Source: Nephrocerus scutellatus (lineage: Eukaryota; Arthropoda; Insecta; Diptera; Pipunculidae). From it: 64,000 nucleotides of DNA. The DNA is taken from positions 20,599,277 through 20,663,276 of the forward strand of contig OX352761.1 in NCBI GenBank assembly GCA_947095585.1. The letters are read 5' to 3'. This document shows, in pieces, positions 20,685 to 31,699 of this stretch (position 1 is the first letter of the stretch; each line of letters starts with the position of its first letter). The notes beneath the pieces were generated by a model. It worked only from the letters and a program-made list of their open reading frames with translations, was not told where the DNA came from and made no database searches. The position numbers and the translations under genes are program-made.

Positions 20685-21999
20685 GGTTGAAGCGTTCAAT
20701 TTCCAAAAATTAAATGGCAAGTACAGACGAGTTGAAGAGTCTAACAAACCGCAGCTATAACTTTATAGGAATATCAAAGAAACCCTTATTAGAAAAATTG
20801 GGCTTCCAAATTGAAAAATCCTTTAGAAGCTTAAGGCTTAGTAGGTATTTTTGAGCGCCGTTATAAATTGAAGAACATTTTCACCCTTCATTGTGGCCTA
20901 TTAAGGCAACCAAGCATAAAATGTTGTTTGTTTGCAAAAATTAATCTACAGACTGACTAATTATGTACACGCTTTCATTTAATATCCCCCCCTGATTGTC
21001 TTTTTTAGGATAACAAACATAATTACGTACCATTATGATTATGGACAACTTACCCTACCGCAAAAAATACAATAATAAATAAAACAATTCAAACATTTAG
21101 AAGGCTTACCAAAATAAACGGGGCTATACTAACACGCGAATCCCGAAGGGTTGTGTCGTTGAGAGCGAGCGGGCCGAATTTAATTTGGCAAATGCACGCC
21201 ATTACAACTGTAGTCCGGCTGTATGATTTGCTTAACACCCATAACTACCACCAACGTCTAAACCAACAGACCAAATTGGAAAATCGATTCCTTAACTTAC
21301 GCAAGGTTTATTCTTATTATGGTTTTGTGTGTGTGTGTGGGTGGCAGACCATGACTGTTTTCTTCACCCACTTGAGGTTGACAGAACTTCACATCACATG
21401 ACGTATAGACATTTTTGCGACACTAAAATTATTAAACAACGCGATGCAAATAGAGTCGGGTCACTACTTTTTTTAAAGCTAAAACAAAGCAAGCACTACT
21501 GCGCTTTTAAGTATGTGTGTATGTATGTTATGACGTAGAAGTACAACCTCTGATGACATAACAGCTTTTGATTGTGTGCTCCCCCGCACCAAAGTCGAGT
21601 TTATAATAAGTAATTCATAGCGCAAAGGAAATGAAGTCACTCCACAGGACTTAGTTCATCATCGTAGTTGTTTGTAGCTGCTGATGATATAAACATCGAA
21701 GGACATCATGAAGAAGAGCATTATGAAGACGTACACACATCTTATATCTCTTGCGAAACTTCTTCTTGGAAAATTTTCTTCCTCTTGTTATCAAATTTTA
21801 TGTCGATTTGATTTGAAAGAACCTTCATACCTTGTTCTGAATTCAGGTTGTTGAGAATAAGTTAATTTTTATTATTTAAGAAGATTTCAATTATTAACTT
21901 ATTGTTGTTTTTTGATGATTATGATGATGGAAAAGAGGTGTATATTAGTAGCACAGCAACCCATGTGGATCTATTGTGTCTTCCCCCTGACTAGTGCTT
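20685..21999. other. No recognised gene (inside the presumed long intron)
   Basis: Low-copy AT-rich sequence. Short frames lack motifs. A (GT)n patch lies near 21326-21340. Confidence 0.4.
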
Positions 22000-22118
22000 A
22001 GGGACAGTTCATGCCCGTCCCTACGGCACCCCCTCCATACCAATGGCTCCTAGGAACCTATCTTAGGAACAGTTCATCCCCGTCCCTACGGCATCCCCTC
22101 CATACCAATGACTCCTGA
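22000..22118 (+). repeat. Two-copy ~65 bp tandem duplication
   Basis: The unit containing ACAGTTCATnCCCGTCCCTACGGCAnCCCCTCCATACCAATGnCTCCT appears at about 22004 and 22069 with few changes. It directly precedes the (TTTC)n tail of LINE family A. Confidence 0.75.
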
Positions 22119-22120
22119 GA

Positions 22121-24365
22121 ACCTTCTTTCTTTCTTTCTTTCTTTTACTCCGCGGGGAAGCATAGGACTTCTACAAACGCTCGCAAACGAACTCGATTCA
22201 TCGCCTGAGGTTTCAAGAGATGCCACAAGGTCCACTGGGATCTTGCTTCCTCTTCTATTGTCCTTTTCCATGTCTTGCTAGGACGGCCAACTCGGCGGCT
22301 TCCTTGTGGATTCTCCTCCATTTTCGTCATGTTATGGTGATCGCGACTGCTTCCTGCTGCGTTACTCTCCACAAGTCTGGATTAGTGATAATGTCCGGCC
22401 ATATTATTCTCAGTAACCTCCTTAAGCACTTGTTGACGAAGACTTCGAGGCGCGTCGCAATTGACTCTGTAACTTTCCACGTTTCGCACCCATACAAGAG
22501 TACTGAGAGAACGTTAGATCTGAAGATCGTTAGCTTCATATTCCGGGAGGTTTGCGAGGAGTTCCAGATATTATTTAGCATACTATAAGAGTGTAGCGCC
22601 TTGTTTACACGGGAGCACACATCCGAGTCAGCACCACAATTTTTTGACATCCAGCTGTCCAAATAACAAAACTTATCGACTTCCTCTATCTGGTGTCCGT
22701 CAATCGAGATATCACATGTTCCGCTAGCGTTAACGCGAAAAAGTAGTTTTGTTTTTGACACGTTAATTTTTAAGCCCACTTTGTTAGCGTGGAATTCTAG
22801 TGAGTTTAGTTTTCGCTCCATGTCACCTAGCGATTGTGATGGGAGACAGATATCATCGGCATAGTCCAGGTGTTATAGGCGGTGAACAACATTCAATGGC
22901 AAATCCGATGGAGTACGGGTTTCTGACAGTCGATGACAGTTTTGAAAAGCAATGGTGAGAGGATGCAACCTTGCTTGACTCCCGAATAGATGTTGAAAGG
23001 TGAGCCAAGATGACCATTATGAATGACGCGGCATGTTGAGTCGCGGTACAGCTCCTTAATGATTTTAATGAGTTTTTCCGGAACACCATAGCTAGACAAA
23101 ATCTGCCACAACATGTTTCGGCTTACCCTATCAAAAGCGCGTTTAAAATCTACAAAAATCATATCCAGAGGAGAGCGATACTCAACTGACTGTTCAATGA
23201 TTATACGCAGGGTGTTAATTTGATCAGTACATGAACGGTTTTGGCGAAATCCGGCTTGTTCATTTCTCAAAATTGGCTCTAACGCATTCCGTAAGCGCTA
23301 TTATAGAGGAGATCACATGGTTTATGGTGTTTAGCAGGGTAATTCCTCTCCAGTTTTTGCAATTGGGCAGATCACCTTTCTTGGGGAGTTTGACTATAAA
23401 GCTTTCTGTTAACGACGATGGAATGGTTTCAGATTCCCAGATACCTTGATATATCACATGCAATGTTTGCGTAGTTAACTCGACGTCGGCTTGAAGGAGT
23501 TGTGCGTAGATTTTGTCATTGCCTGCTGCTTTACCTGACTGCAGTCAACGAATTGTTGTCCTTATCTCATCCATCGAAGGAGTAGCGACGCTGATGTTAA
23601 GTACCCTATTGAATGCATATGTGGGTTGATGGACGTGTCTGGCGAAGTACAATTCAAAACATTCTTAAAATGTTCTGTCCAGCGGGTTAATTGTTGTTCC
23701 TCCATAAGGATCAAAGAGCCTTAACAGGGTAGTTGATGTGGTGTTTCTTGTTGACGAGTTTACGAGCGAGTTGGTAGACTGTGCTGTATTGTCTACTATC
23801 AGCTGCTTGATGTGCTTGTGTTGCGATGTCGCTTAGCCATGCTCGTTTGTCGTTCCTAGCTGAACGGTCAACTTGCCGGTCCAGATCCCTATACTTCTGC
23901 GCTAATGCGCTACGCTCGGCACCCAACAGCTACAGCTGGCTTTCTCGTTGTTTGACTTCGTGTGGTTGAGTACACCGCGAGCTTCAATCGCACACTGCCA
24001 ACCACAAGGTGGTGGTCGCTGTAGACGTCGGCTGCTCTTCGGGTTCTAACGTCCAGCAACGATGATCGCCACTTACGGCTTATAGCGATGCGATCAATCT
24101 GTTTGTTGTACATGTGCTTAGGATGGGTCCAGGTGGCTTTGTGGATGTTTTTCTGGGGAAAAATTGTGCCTCCAATGATTAGGTTGCGATCAGAGCATAG
24201 ACCAGCAAACCTTTCACCGTTGTCATTCAAAGAACCAAGGCCGTGTTTTCCCATGACATGTTCCCAATCACTGTTGTCGCTGCCTACCTTTGCGTTAAGG
24301 TCACCCATCAAAATAACGATGTCACTCTTCCGTAGTTGATCTAATGAATTATTTAGACGCAAGTA
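22121..24365 (-). mobile_element. LINE family A copy 3, longest: endonuclease, linker, RT, C-terminus
   Basis: On the - strand an APE-type endonuclease comes first (SDIVILMGDLNAKVG, IHKATW, and the catalytic SDHHLVVGSV block near 24000). A linker follows, then RT with MIFVDFKRAFDRV (motif A), GVKQGCILSPLLF (motif B), LDYADDICLPSQS (catalytic YADD near 22850) and IEEVDKFCYLDSW. Next come YGCETWKV and the C-terminal RRVGRPSKTWKRTIEEEAR. The 3' end carries a (GAAA)n tail at 22121-22145. Stops and shifts occur, for example right after the YADD-flanking region, and the 5' end is missing. Confidence 0.87.
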
Positions 24366-24369
24366 AAAC

Positions 24370-24865
24370 TTAAGAACCTAATGAGAACGTAATGTTACGG
24401 AGTGGGTTCAGTGATTGTCCGAGATTTCGTGGATTCCCATAGGGTCTCTTCTGTCGGATTGTTAATCTGCATTCGTTGAGAAGGTGCCACGGGGTCTCCT
24501 CCGCTTTCCTAGTTTCTTTAGGTGCCCTTTTAGTCTACAATGACCTGTTGGGAACCCCTTAATGATTCTTACATTCCTTCTGCTTAGTTCCAATATCGAG
24601 CGAGAACTCTTTAGGTTATAGTTCCCCAATATTTCTTTTGCTGGGAGATGTTTCTATCTTACGGAAGCTGTTGTCCAACCTGTTCTGCGTATCTCTTCCC
24701 TTATTGTACGGTAACTTATACCGAACAATGGTTCTCCTACTAGCGGAGTTCTTGCCACTTTATTCGCGAGCCTATCCGTTGCTTCGTTGCTTTCTAATCC
24801 AGTACAAACGTACCTTGTTGACTTCACCAAGTCTGTTTACCTTCGCCCCACCCTTCACCTGGACG
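24370..24865 (-). mobile_element. RNase H / C-terminal fragment of an I- or LOA-like LINE
   Basis: Reading the - strand gives STRYVCTGLESNEATDRLANK, the GNE.AD.LA end of a LINE RNase H domain (the family Gly-Asn is Glu-Ser-Asn here), then SRRNVRIIKGFPTGHCRLKGHLKKLG, the usual tail following RNase H. It is truncated at both ends. Confidence 0.65.
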
Positions 24866-24884
24866 TGATGTGAAATACATACAG

Positions 24885-25620
24885 GGCTCTTAGCCCAGCT
24901 TGGCTGTCTGCCTCCGAGGGACGAGCAAGTATGGTCATATACCTGGGAAAGCTGCAAAAGATGGGAGCAAAATAACAAATTAAGTTATGCCCAGTTAGAC
25001 CCGCACGAATAAAAATCGACAAAATAAACGTCACTATCGACAATAAAATCAAATACCTGGGACTAATTATTGATGAGAAACTATCTTGGGTTGGACACGA
25101 AGAAAAGCCTCCGCTAAAGCGTATAGGCTATTTATCGTCGCAGGAAGAACTTGAGGAACACGCAGGGATATACTGAAAAGGATCTATGAAGAAGCCATCA
25201 GATATCTGCTCACATACCGGGCAGAAATCTGAGGCAAAAACCCAAAAAAACAGGTACCTGCAAAGGCATCTTGAATCAGCACAAAGGTCATCCTCCTGGC
25301 CATTTGCAAAGCTTACAAGACAACGGCGAACAAATCTATACAAATACTGACAAAACAACCACCGCTCTATCTGGAAACTAGACGGAGATTCGAGATACAA
25401 GATGTCAGTACTTGGGAAAACTGACGCCGAACCCGTGGCCATACCATGCGAAAATGAAAACAAGAAATTTCAATACCTGCGACGAAAGAATTGAAGATAT
25501 ACCAGCCAATACAATATGGTATTGACTGATGCATCTACAATGGAAACTGCGACTGGAATAGTCCAAGACGCATACACCACATCTATAAAAAAAATGGACT
25601 GCCACAAGTAAACCGGAAAC
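24885..25620 (+). mobile_element. I-like LINE fragment (RT end to start of RNase H), + strand
   Basis: In shifting frames: KYLGLIIDEKLSWVGH, the thumb-region motif of I/Jockey-type RTs; AIYRRRKNLRNTQGY; then VLTDASTMETATGIV, the start of an RNase H fold (TDxS). It lies opposite in orientation to the preceding RNase H fragment, so the two are probably pieces of related elements brought together. Confidence 0.65.
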
Positions 25621-25621
25621 T

Positions 25622-26430
25622 CATCATCATCATCATATTTGGCTCTACAACCGGTGTCCGGTCCTGACCTCCCGCAAAAAATCTCTCCACCGGTCCCGAT
25701 TTCGAGCCGATGTCATCCAGTTTGGCATCACTAAACTCTGGGCGTCCTGGTCTACACTATCCTTCCAGCGTAGGCTTGGCCAGTCTTGCTGTAGTGTTCC
25801 ATAATCCTAAATCCTTTCCGAGCAGGATCATCTTCGCTCATGCCAGATAGGTGTTCTGCCCACCGGAGCCTACCGATCCTTATTCTCCTCACGATGTCGA
25901 CATCGTGGTAACGCTCGTAGATCTCATCATTATAGAGTTTCCGGAATCGTCCTTCCTCACATACGAGGCCAACAATTCCCCGTAAGACTTTTCTCTTGAA
26001 CGCTGCTAAGAGGTCAGAATGCTTTTTGCTAAGCACCAAAGTCTCGGATCTATATATAAGTACTGGTATGACCATTGTCTTATATACCAGCAGATTGTTA
26101 AGTTCCTGGATTTGAAGAGTCAGGACAGACTATAGTATGCTTTAAGGGGTTTAAGACACCGTATGCGGCTTTAAAGTCTATACAAAGATGGTGTAGTCAG
26201 TTTTGAAACTCTAGACATTTTTCCATCACCTGCCTAAGAGTGTAAATCTGATCAGTTGTAAATTTGCTTGGAATGAACCAATGAACACTGGTATGAACCA
26301 ATGACTTTAGCGTATGGGGCTATCCTGTCTTGAAGGATAGAGGAGAAAATCTTATACGCGGTACTCAACAACGTTATACCACGATAATTGCTGCAGGTCG
26401 CGATATCTCCATTCTTACGTATGGGGCACA
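25622..26430 (-). mobile_element. LINE family B fragment with (ATG)n tail, - strand
   Basis: From the tail at 25622-25637 (CATCATCATCAT on +) it runs leftward in coding sense through RIRIGRLRWAEHLSGMSEDDPARKG, RKVLRGIVGLVCEEGRFRKLYNDEIYERY and IYRSETLVLSKKHSDLLAAF, then decayed RT. Compared with 43.4-45.8 kb it has several internal deletions. Confidence 0.82.
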
Positions 26431-26439
26431 GGAGTTATG

Positions 26440-27075
26440 TGTTGCTAATTGGCCAACTAACTTAGCGATTATAGGCTTCTCAAATAACCGATGACTACAC
26501 GATGCTGCCGCCACCAAGCGTGCAAGACGTTTGAAGTGCAATTAATCGGCTCAAAAATAAATTGGCTTATGGATCATATTTCCAGCGGAGCTAATGAAAT
26601 CTGTTCGACAAAACAAAACAAAACAATTCATTAAGTAATATTGCAATTATGAGAGAAAGAAATGATTCCAAAAGACGGAATAAGAGCCATCCTGTGCTTA
26701 TACATAAGAAAGCAGTATAGCAATTATTGTTGAGCATCGTATCACGTGTAAGATCAGTGTTATAAGCTTAGTAAAGATTTTCGGATCACTATAAAGTCCA
26801 TTCCAAGCGCCGACATTGGGATAGACTGACCTGCGTCGTTTTCAACCTGTTGTTCGAGAAAGTGAACCGAGACTCTGATGCAACGGCGAGAGGAACAATC
26901 CCCCAGTTCATCAGTCCCTCCAGATACTGGCTTTCGCAAACGATATTAACAGCGTTGATAAAACTACAAGAGCTGCACAAGAAACGTTCATCCAAATCGG
27001 GGGCTGCACATAAATGAAAGCTAAATATATTGCACGATCCATGGTGGCCACGTCTCGATACAAAATTTAACACTC
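26440..27075 (+). mobile_element. LINE family B fragment, + strand, head-to-head with the previous one
   Basis: Contains the translated blocks MLPPPSVQDV and AINRLKNK, then the region corresponding to LACVLFNLALEKV and ILAYADDI, and ends at the ATSRY equivalent of VATSASRRSN. It is badly shifted. It joins the - strand copy near 26435, giving an inverted arrangement. Confidence 0.7.
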
Positions 27076-27736
27076 AAGATTGTGTGACGGGTTCTCGAGG
27101 TTAGCTTTGCTTCGCCCAGGCACTCATACTGAACGAGCTGAGCCCTTTGATGTCAGATCCCACCAAGGTCGCGTTGGTATTACAGGAGTTGGTTCCGCCG
27201 AAAGATGAGGTTGATCTCCTTGGAGGTTATCTGAGACTGAGCCAACTTTTGGTTGAGGACCTAGTCTCATTCTGGGCTTGACCTACGTAGTGGCTGGTGG
27301 TTTACTACCCAAATGCGGGTAGAGCTCTAGCTCTACCAGTAACATCAGATGAGTCCCTGGTGTTGCAAATTCTTTGGTTCATTACTGGTGCGATTATGTG
27401 CTCGGCGAGGAGTTGCGTGTCATACAACCGGTCATCCCTTTAATCGGCATGGGTATAAGATAGGATCAGCTCTCAGCAATGAGTTTATACTGGTACATCA
27501 AATGATGGTCGTCAATTGTCGTAAAATTCGTGTTCGAAGTGGACCGTGGAATTATGCCCTATGTTGGCGGTGTTCACGGAAATCCAAATACACATCTCTG
27601 TTTTTCTCAGTAATTTTCCGCGCATCTATCTGTTAAGATTTGAAAATTTCGCCATTTGTTGGAACAAAAAAAAAACTTTGCAATCTCCTCCCGATATTCG
27701 AACTAATCAAGGAATTTACTTTTCCAACTCTTGCAG

Positions 27737-28102
27737 ATAAAAACGTCGAAATGCCCGGTGGCAGTGGTGGTTACGATGAAGTGGCGGCGGCACGTCGCGG
27801 CCGATTTCGCGTTACATCAACGCCCGCTGGGCCGCCGGAAACAACACTTGGAAGATTTCGCCTGATGCCATCTGGTAAGTATTGCACAGACACACATATA
27901 AATAAACTATCAATCAACAATTACTTGAACAAAAATAAAATTAATTCCAGCTAACTATGGCGCCATCTCGCCGATATTGCAACGTGGTCGATTCGCTGTA
28001 ATTCCCGAGGAACCACACGGTTCGCCGGCGCAGGGAACGCCACCAACTGGGCAACGCGAAGAACGTTCCCCATCGCCTGAATGGGATTTTGATATTGACC
28101 AG
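27737..28102 (+). CDS. 5' coding exons of an unrecognised gene with three GRF (RFxV-type) motifs; continues downstream
   Basis: A strong acceptor, ttccaactcttgcag, precedes 27737. Translation starts at 27751 (MPGGSGGYDEVAAARRG). Exon 1 ends at 27874 (TCTG/gtaagt), exon 2 spans 27951-28102 (ttccag/CTAAC ... GACCAG/gtgagtg), and the frame is kept (124+152 nt, 92 residues). GC content is well above the neighbourhood, as expected for exons. The peptide has three spaced repeats, RRGRFRVTSTP, TLGRFRLMPS and QRGRFAVIPEE, then a Pro/Ser/Glu-rich linker and EWDFDIDQ. RFxV/I peptides are known docking sites for the SPAK/OSR1 (Fray) C-terminal domain, as found in WNK kinases and some transporters. A WNK-pathway link is inference and the family is not identified. 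No downstream exon was recognised in the window, so the rest probably lies beyond repeats or outside. Confidence 0.6.
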
Positions 28103-28769
28103 GTGAGTGAGGCAGAAAATAAATACAAACTCGGCTATACAGGGTGTCGGCTACGGCTCGACATACAATTTTTTATACGTCCTCAACTAACTGAGCAAAA
28201 TTGGATAAAAAGCTTAAATATTTTAGATTTAGATTTAAATCCAACGTTGTGGATAAACACTCTTTATTTAGTATTAATTTTAGTTATACAGTTTGTCAAG
28301 AACAAATTAAGTTCATTCATTTGTATGAGTTGGATGATAAATCGGTCAGAAACGATGATTTTAGGTTTGGGACCTATGGGGCATATAACTTTCCCACTGG
28401 CCTTCAATATGGTGCCCAAATTGCTTATCAAATTTACGCCTCTTTCGATATGCAGGGTAGAGTTACGATTTCTCTCTCGTGGTTTTGGTTTGACGTTCTA
28501 TTTGCAAACCGTACCCGGATTACGGTTTGATTTTGCGTTTTATTTGCAAAGTTTTGTAACCGACACTGTAACTTTGCTACCCGTCGGCAATCCACGGGTA
28601 AGGTTTCCTTTACTCAGCAAGATGGCGAAGAGAGAGCTAGAAAACTAATATCTTTGCGAAGCATTTACCACGAAAACTCTGTTACTTTGACAGCTTATCC
28701 ATGGATTTGGTTACGGGTACGTTTTGAGCAAATCGAATTGGGTTAATTTTGAAAATATTTATATGGGAG
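28103..28769 (+). other. Intron of the RFxV gene, no recognised element
   Basis: Starts with a consensus donor gtgagtg. It contains open frames of about 100-110 codons around 28200-28650 without recognisable motifs. A short part (CACGAAAACTCTGTTACTTTGACAGC near 28668) resembles 15575-15610, so some of it is repeat-derived. Confidence 0.4.
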
Positions 28770-28865
28770 TACTTCATGGGGATATTTCCAAATTTTTACA
28801 AAAAATTCTTGTCACCAGAGGGAGATACACATGTGTGCAAAGTTTGAATTAATTAGAGAGTGGAT
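28770..28865 (-). repeat. Isolated unit of the ~110 bp repeat
   Basis: On the - strand it carries TTCAAACTTTGCACACATGTGTATCTCC...TTGTAAAAATTTGG, matching array units at 11.6-12.6 kb. Confidence 0.65.
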
Positions 28866-28939
28866 TTAAAATTGATCGCAAGATTTTGCCACAAACAAAG
28901 AAACGCACACAAGGGGCTCCCATACAACTTTTTTTTTTC

Positions 28940-29911
28940 CAAAAACCAGTCCCTTTGTCGAAGCCCGTCATAGATGTTGAATTGGCTTGATAGTGATGCC
29001 GATATTCTTACTTGGCTTATAACATTGGTCATGGACATGGTCAACGTTCATAGTCGCGCCAGTTTATTTGGGAGGCCGACTTTTCTCGTGGCTTTATAAA
29101 GTTCTACTCTGGCTATGCTATCATAGGCGGCTTTAAAGTCTATAAAAAGATGGTGTAGTGAGTTTTGAAACTAGACATTTTTCAATCACCTGATCTGATC
29201 TGACCAGTTGTTCATTTTCCTGGGATGAAGCCACACTGGTATGGACCACTGTCCATAGAGAGAGAGGATAGAGAAGAAAATCTTATGCGCGGTACTCAAC
29301 AACGTTATAACACGATAATTGCTGCATTTTGTGAGATCTCCATTCTTATGTATGGGTCACAGGATGCCTCTTCTGGCATAGCTTCTTCCTCCCATTGCAC
29401 TACTAGTTCATGAATTACTTGGTGTATTTCGGGGCCTCCTGATTTGATCAGCTCCGCTGCGATACCATCTGATCCTGAGGCCTTATTATTTATGAGCCGA
29501 TTTATCGCTCTGCTAATTTCGTCTATGCTTGGTGGCGGCAGCATAGTGTGGTCTTCGGTCATTGGTGAAGCCTTCAATTTCTCAGTTAGCTGGCTATTTA
29601 GCAACTCATGAAAGTGCTCTTCCCATCGCTCTAAGATGCCTTTAAGATCGGCGATTAGATTACCCTCTTTTTCTTTGCAGTATCCAGTATGTGCAACGCG
29701 GTGTATATTGCGTCTTACCTCGGACTCTTTGGTAGAACTTCCGCGCCTGGTGCGGTCCTTGCTCTCTGTACTGTTCTAGTTCACGGACGAGATTCTTCTC
29801 CCAGGCTGCTTTCTTTCGCCGGTGAACTGTTTTTTCATATATTCTGAGCTCTTTATATTCATATTCGCGTGCCCGCGTTCTAACAGATTGTTGCATTGCT
29901 CGGTACGCCAC
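28940..29911 (-). mobile_element. LINE family B fragment, - strand, cut by the foldback element
   Basis: - strand blocks include MAYRAMQQSVRTRAREYEYKE, KKAAWEKNLVRELEQYREQG, RKFYQRVRGKTQYTPR, MLPPPSIDEISRAINRL, KASGSDGIAAELIKSGGP, then the ISASLSSQFNIYDGLRQRD region. These cover the linker and RT fingers/palm. The coding match stops at about 29911, where foldback-type sequence (CGGATTTTTGCAG) begins. Confidence 0.82.
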
Positions 29912-29967
29912 GGATTTTTGCAGAATTACTCATTTTTGTTATCCTCTGCGTCAGAAAAAACGAAGAA

Positions 29968-30003
29968 AAAAATCTCTGTCTGTCTGTCTGTTTGTCTGTC
30001 TGT
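29968..30003 (+). repeat. (TCTG)n microsatellite in the foldback arm
   Basis: CTCTGTCTGTCTGTCTGTTTGTCTGTCTG; the complementary GACAGACAAACAGA occurs in the opposite arms near 16640 and 31491, so it belongs to the element. Confidence 0.8.
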
Positions 30004-30374
30004 TCATATTTAATATCATATTCATATTTAAGCTTTTTGCATAAATTGGGAGGTTGATTTTGGCGGAAATAGGGCAACCGGAAGTGAGAGTTTACGACAA
30101 TTTTTCGAGTTTTTGCAAATATCACCAAGAGTATAGCACTTATGAGAAATATGTTAAGTTTTAAATGTTCGTAATAGTCCGAATATGTTTTTTACGGAAA
30201 GCAAAATTTCTAAAGATACCCGGAAAATAAAGCTCCTGGAAACAGCTAGTATAAAATAAAAGCGTTACATGTACTTCTCAGAGTTTTGTAATTAAAAAAA
30301 AAACCCTCTTTAATTTGTAACGACGAAGCAGAGACTGAACCCTGGTTGACCGGCGAGCGTTACCCGAGCAAACA

Positions 30375-30905
30375 CTGTAACAGGGTCTTCAGGGTTTTTT
30401 TGGTGGTCTTGAGCGGTGACTTAGGAGGTCTTCAGGTGGTCTTGAGAGTCTTTAGGGGGTTTTGTGAGTGGTGTTGGGTGGTTTTAAGAGGATTTAATGT
30501 GTGGTGTTCAAAGCGTCTTGATGGAGTCTCTAGGTGGTCTTTAGGAAGCCTTAATGTGGTCTAGAGGGGAGTCTTAAGGTGGTCTTAGTGAGTCTCAAGG
30601 TGGTCAAGTTGGTTTTGAGTGGGCCCTAAGGTGTTACTTATTTCAGAGGGTGTTGAGTGGGTCTTAAGATGGTCTTGAGAAGGGTCTTAAAGGAATCTTG
30701 AGAAAAGTTTGATGTGGTTTTGGGAGAGTTTTGGGTGGGGTCTTGAGTGGGTTTTAAGGAAGTCTTCAGGTAGTCTTTAGGGGGTCTTGAGAGTGGTTTA
30801 ATGGGGTCTTGAAGGTGGTCTTGTGGCGGTTTTAGTGGGGTCTTGAGTGGTCTCATGGGGGTCTTGAGGGGTTTTAAGGGTGGTCTTGAGGGGTTTTTTA
30901 GAGGG
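30375..30905 (+). repeat. Degenerate G/T-rich tandem array, core GGTCTTGAG
   Basis: About 40 loosely repeated 10-17 bp units (GGTCTTGAGTGG, GGGTCTTGAGAG, GGTCTTAGTGAG and the like), with no fixed period. A related array lies at 59525-59905 on the same strand, and a few inverted units at 38486-38520. Long frames on either strand here are products of the repeat, not genes. Confidence 0.82.
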
Positions 30906-31600
30906 TTCTTTGAAGTTTCTTTCGGATCTTTTGGTTTATAACAATATTAAAACAGCATCAAATGCTTAGCGTGGTTCTTTTAAATTATGTGATTTTTGCC
31001 AAGCTTCAAACATTGCAGATGTCCATTAAAAACATTTCAGCAATTTTCATTTATTTCTTTTATAACAGTTCTAGTTGCTTCAGGTCTACCACCTATTTTA
31101 TTTTCTACCATTTACAGGGTTAGTGATGCTTCAATAGAAGCATTTAAAAAAAAAAATTAATATTTTATATTCTACTGTGTTTTTTATCTTATTTGAATTT
31201 TTGAATTTGTTTAAAATTAATTATATTCCATTTTAAAAAAATGGCGGTGTGGGCACAACACGACTTTCTTTTACAGATGGGACTGGAACCTTCAGTAAAT
31301 GTACTCCTATATTAAATTTTTATTTTATTTTTTTTTTGTTTAAATTTCTTTTGCAGTTAACAGATTTGCAATAATGCTATAATTTTTGAGTTATTTGCAA
31401 AAACTTGTAAAACTGTCACTTTATGTAAAAAGCTTAAATATGAACTTTCCTCCCGATAAGTTCAGCCGTCTGGATTGTAGAGTGGACAAAGACAGACAAA
31501 CAGACATTTTTTTATTTTCGATTTTTCTAACTCAGGAGATAAGGTAATGGGTAAATCTGGAAAAATCCCGAGATGGAGAATATTCATGATTACTACTAGA

Positions 31601-31699
31601 CATTCCTGCATTTTATTTATTTTAATATTAGTTAACTTTCAATTTTTGTTAAAGCGCTACAATTGTGAATTGCCACAATGTTATTTTTAAGAAGAACTA
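31601..31699. other. Short AT-rich spacer
   Basis: Between the foldback element and the unique block; nothing recognised. Confidence 0.3.

Larger units (their letters stand above)
29912..31600. mobile_element. Probable foldback-type DNA element, copy 2, containing a GGTCTTGAG array
   Basis: The left arm (29912-30170) and right arm (31360-31600) are inverted: 'ggatttttgcagaattactc' against 'gggtaaatctggaaaaatccc', (TCTG)n against GACAGACAAACAGAC, and 'cgagtttttgcaaatatcacc' against 'gagttatttgcaaaaactt'. An inner block 'aaaatggcggtgtgggcacaac' at 31238 matches 16308 in copy 1. The left end interrupts LINE family B. No transposase is encoded. Confidence 0.6.

Noticed and set aside
28201..28530. 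109-codon + strand frame with FRFGTYGAYNF, looking faintly like a structural protein
   Set aside because: No family recognised, no splice support, and it lies in a presumed intron with other overlapping frames.
30346..30856. Open frames in the G/T-rich region (+ and - strands)
   Set aside because: Products of the degenerate GGTCTTGAG array; the repeats give proline/lysine-rich or glycine/valine-rich pseudo-proteins.
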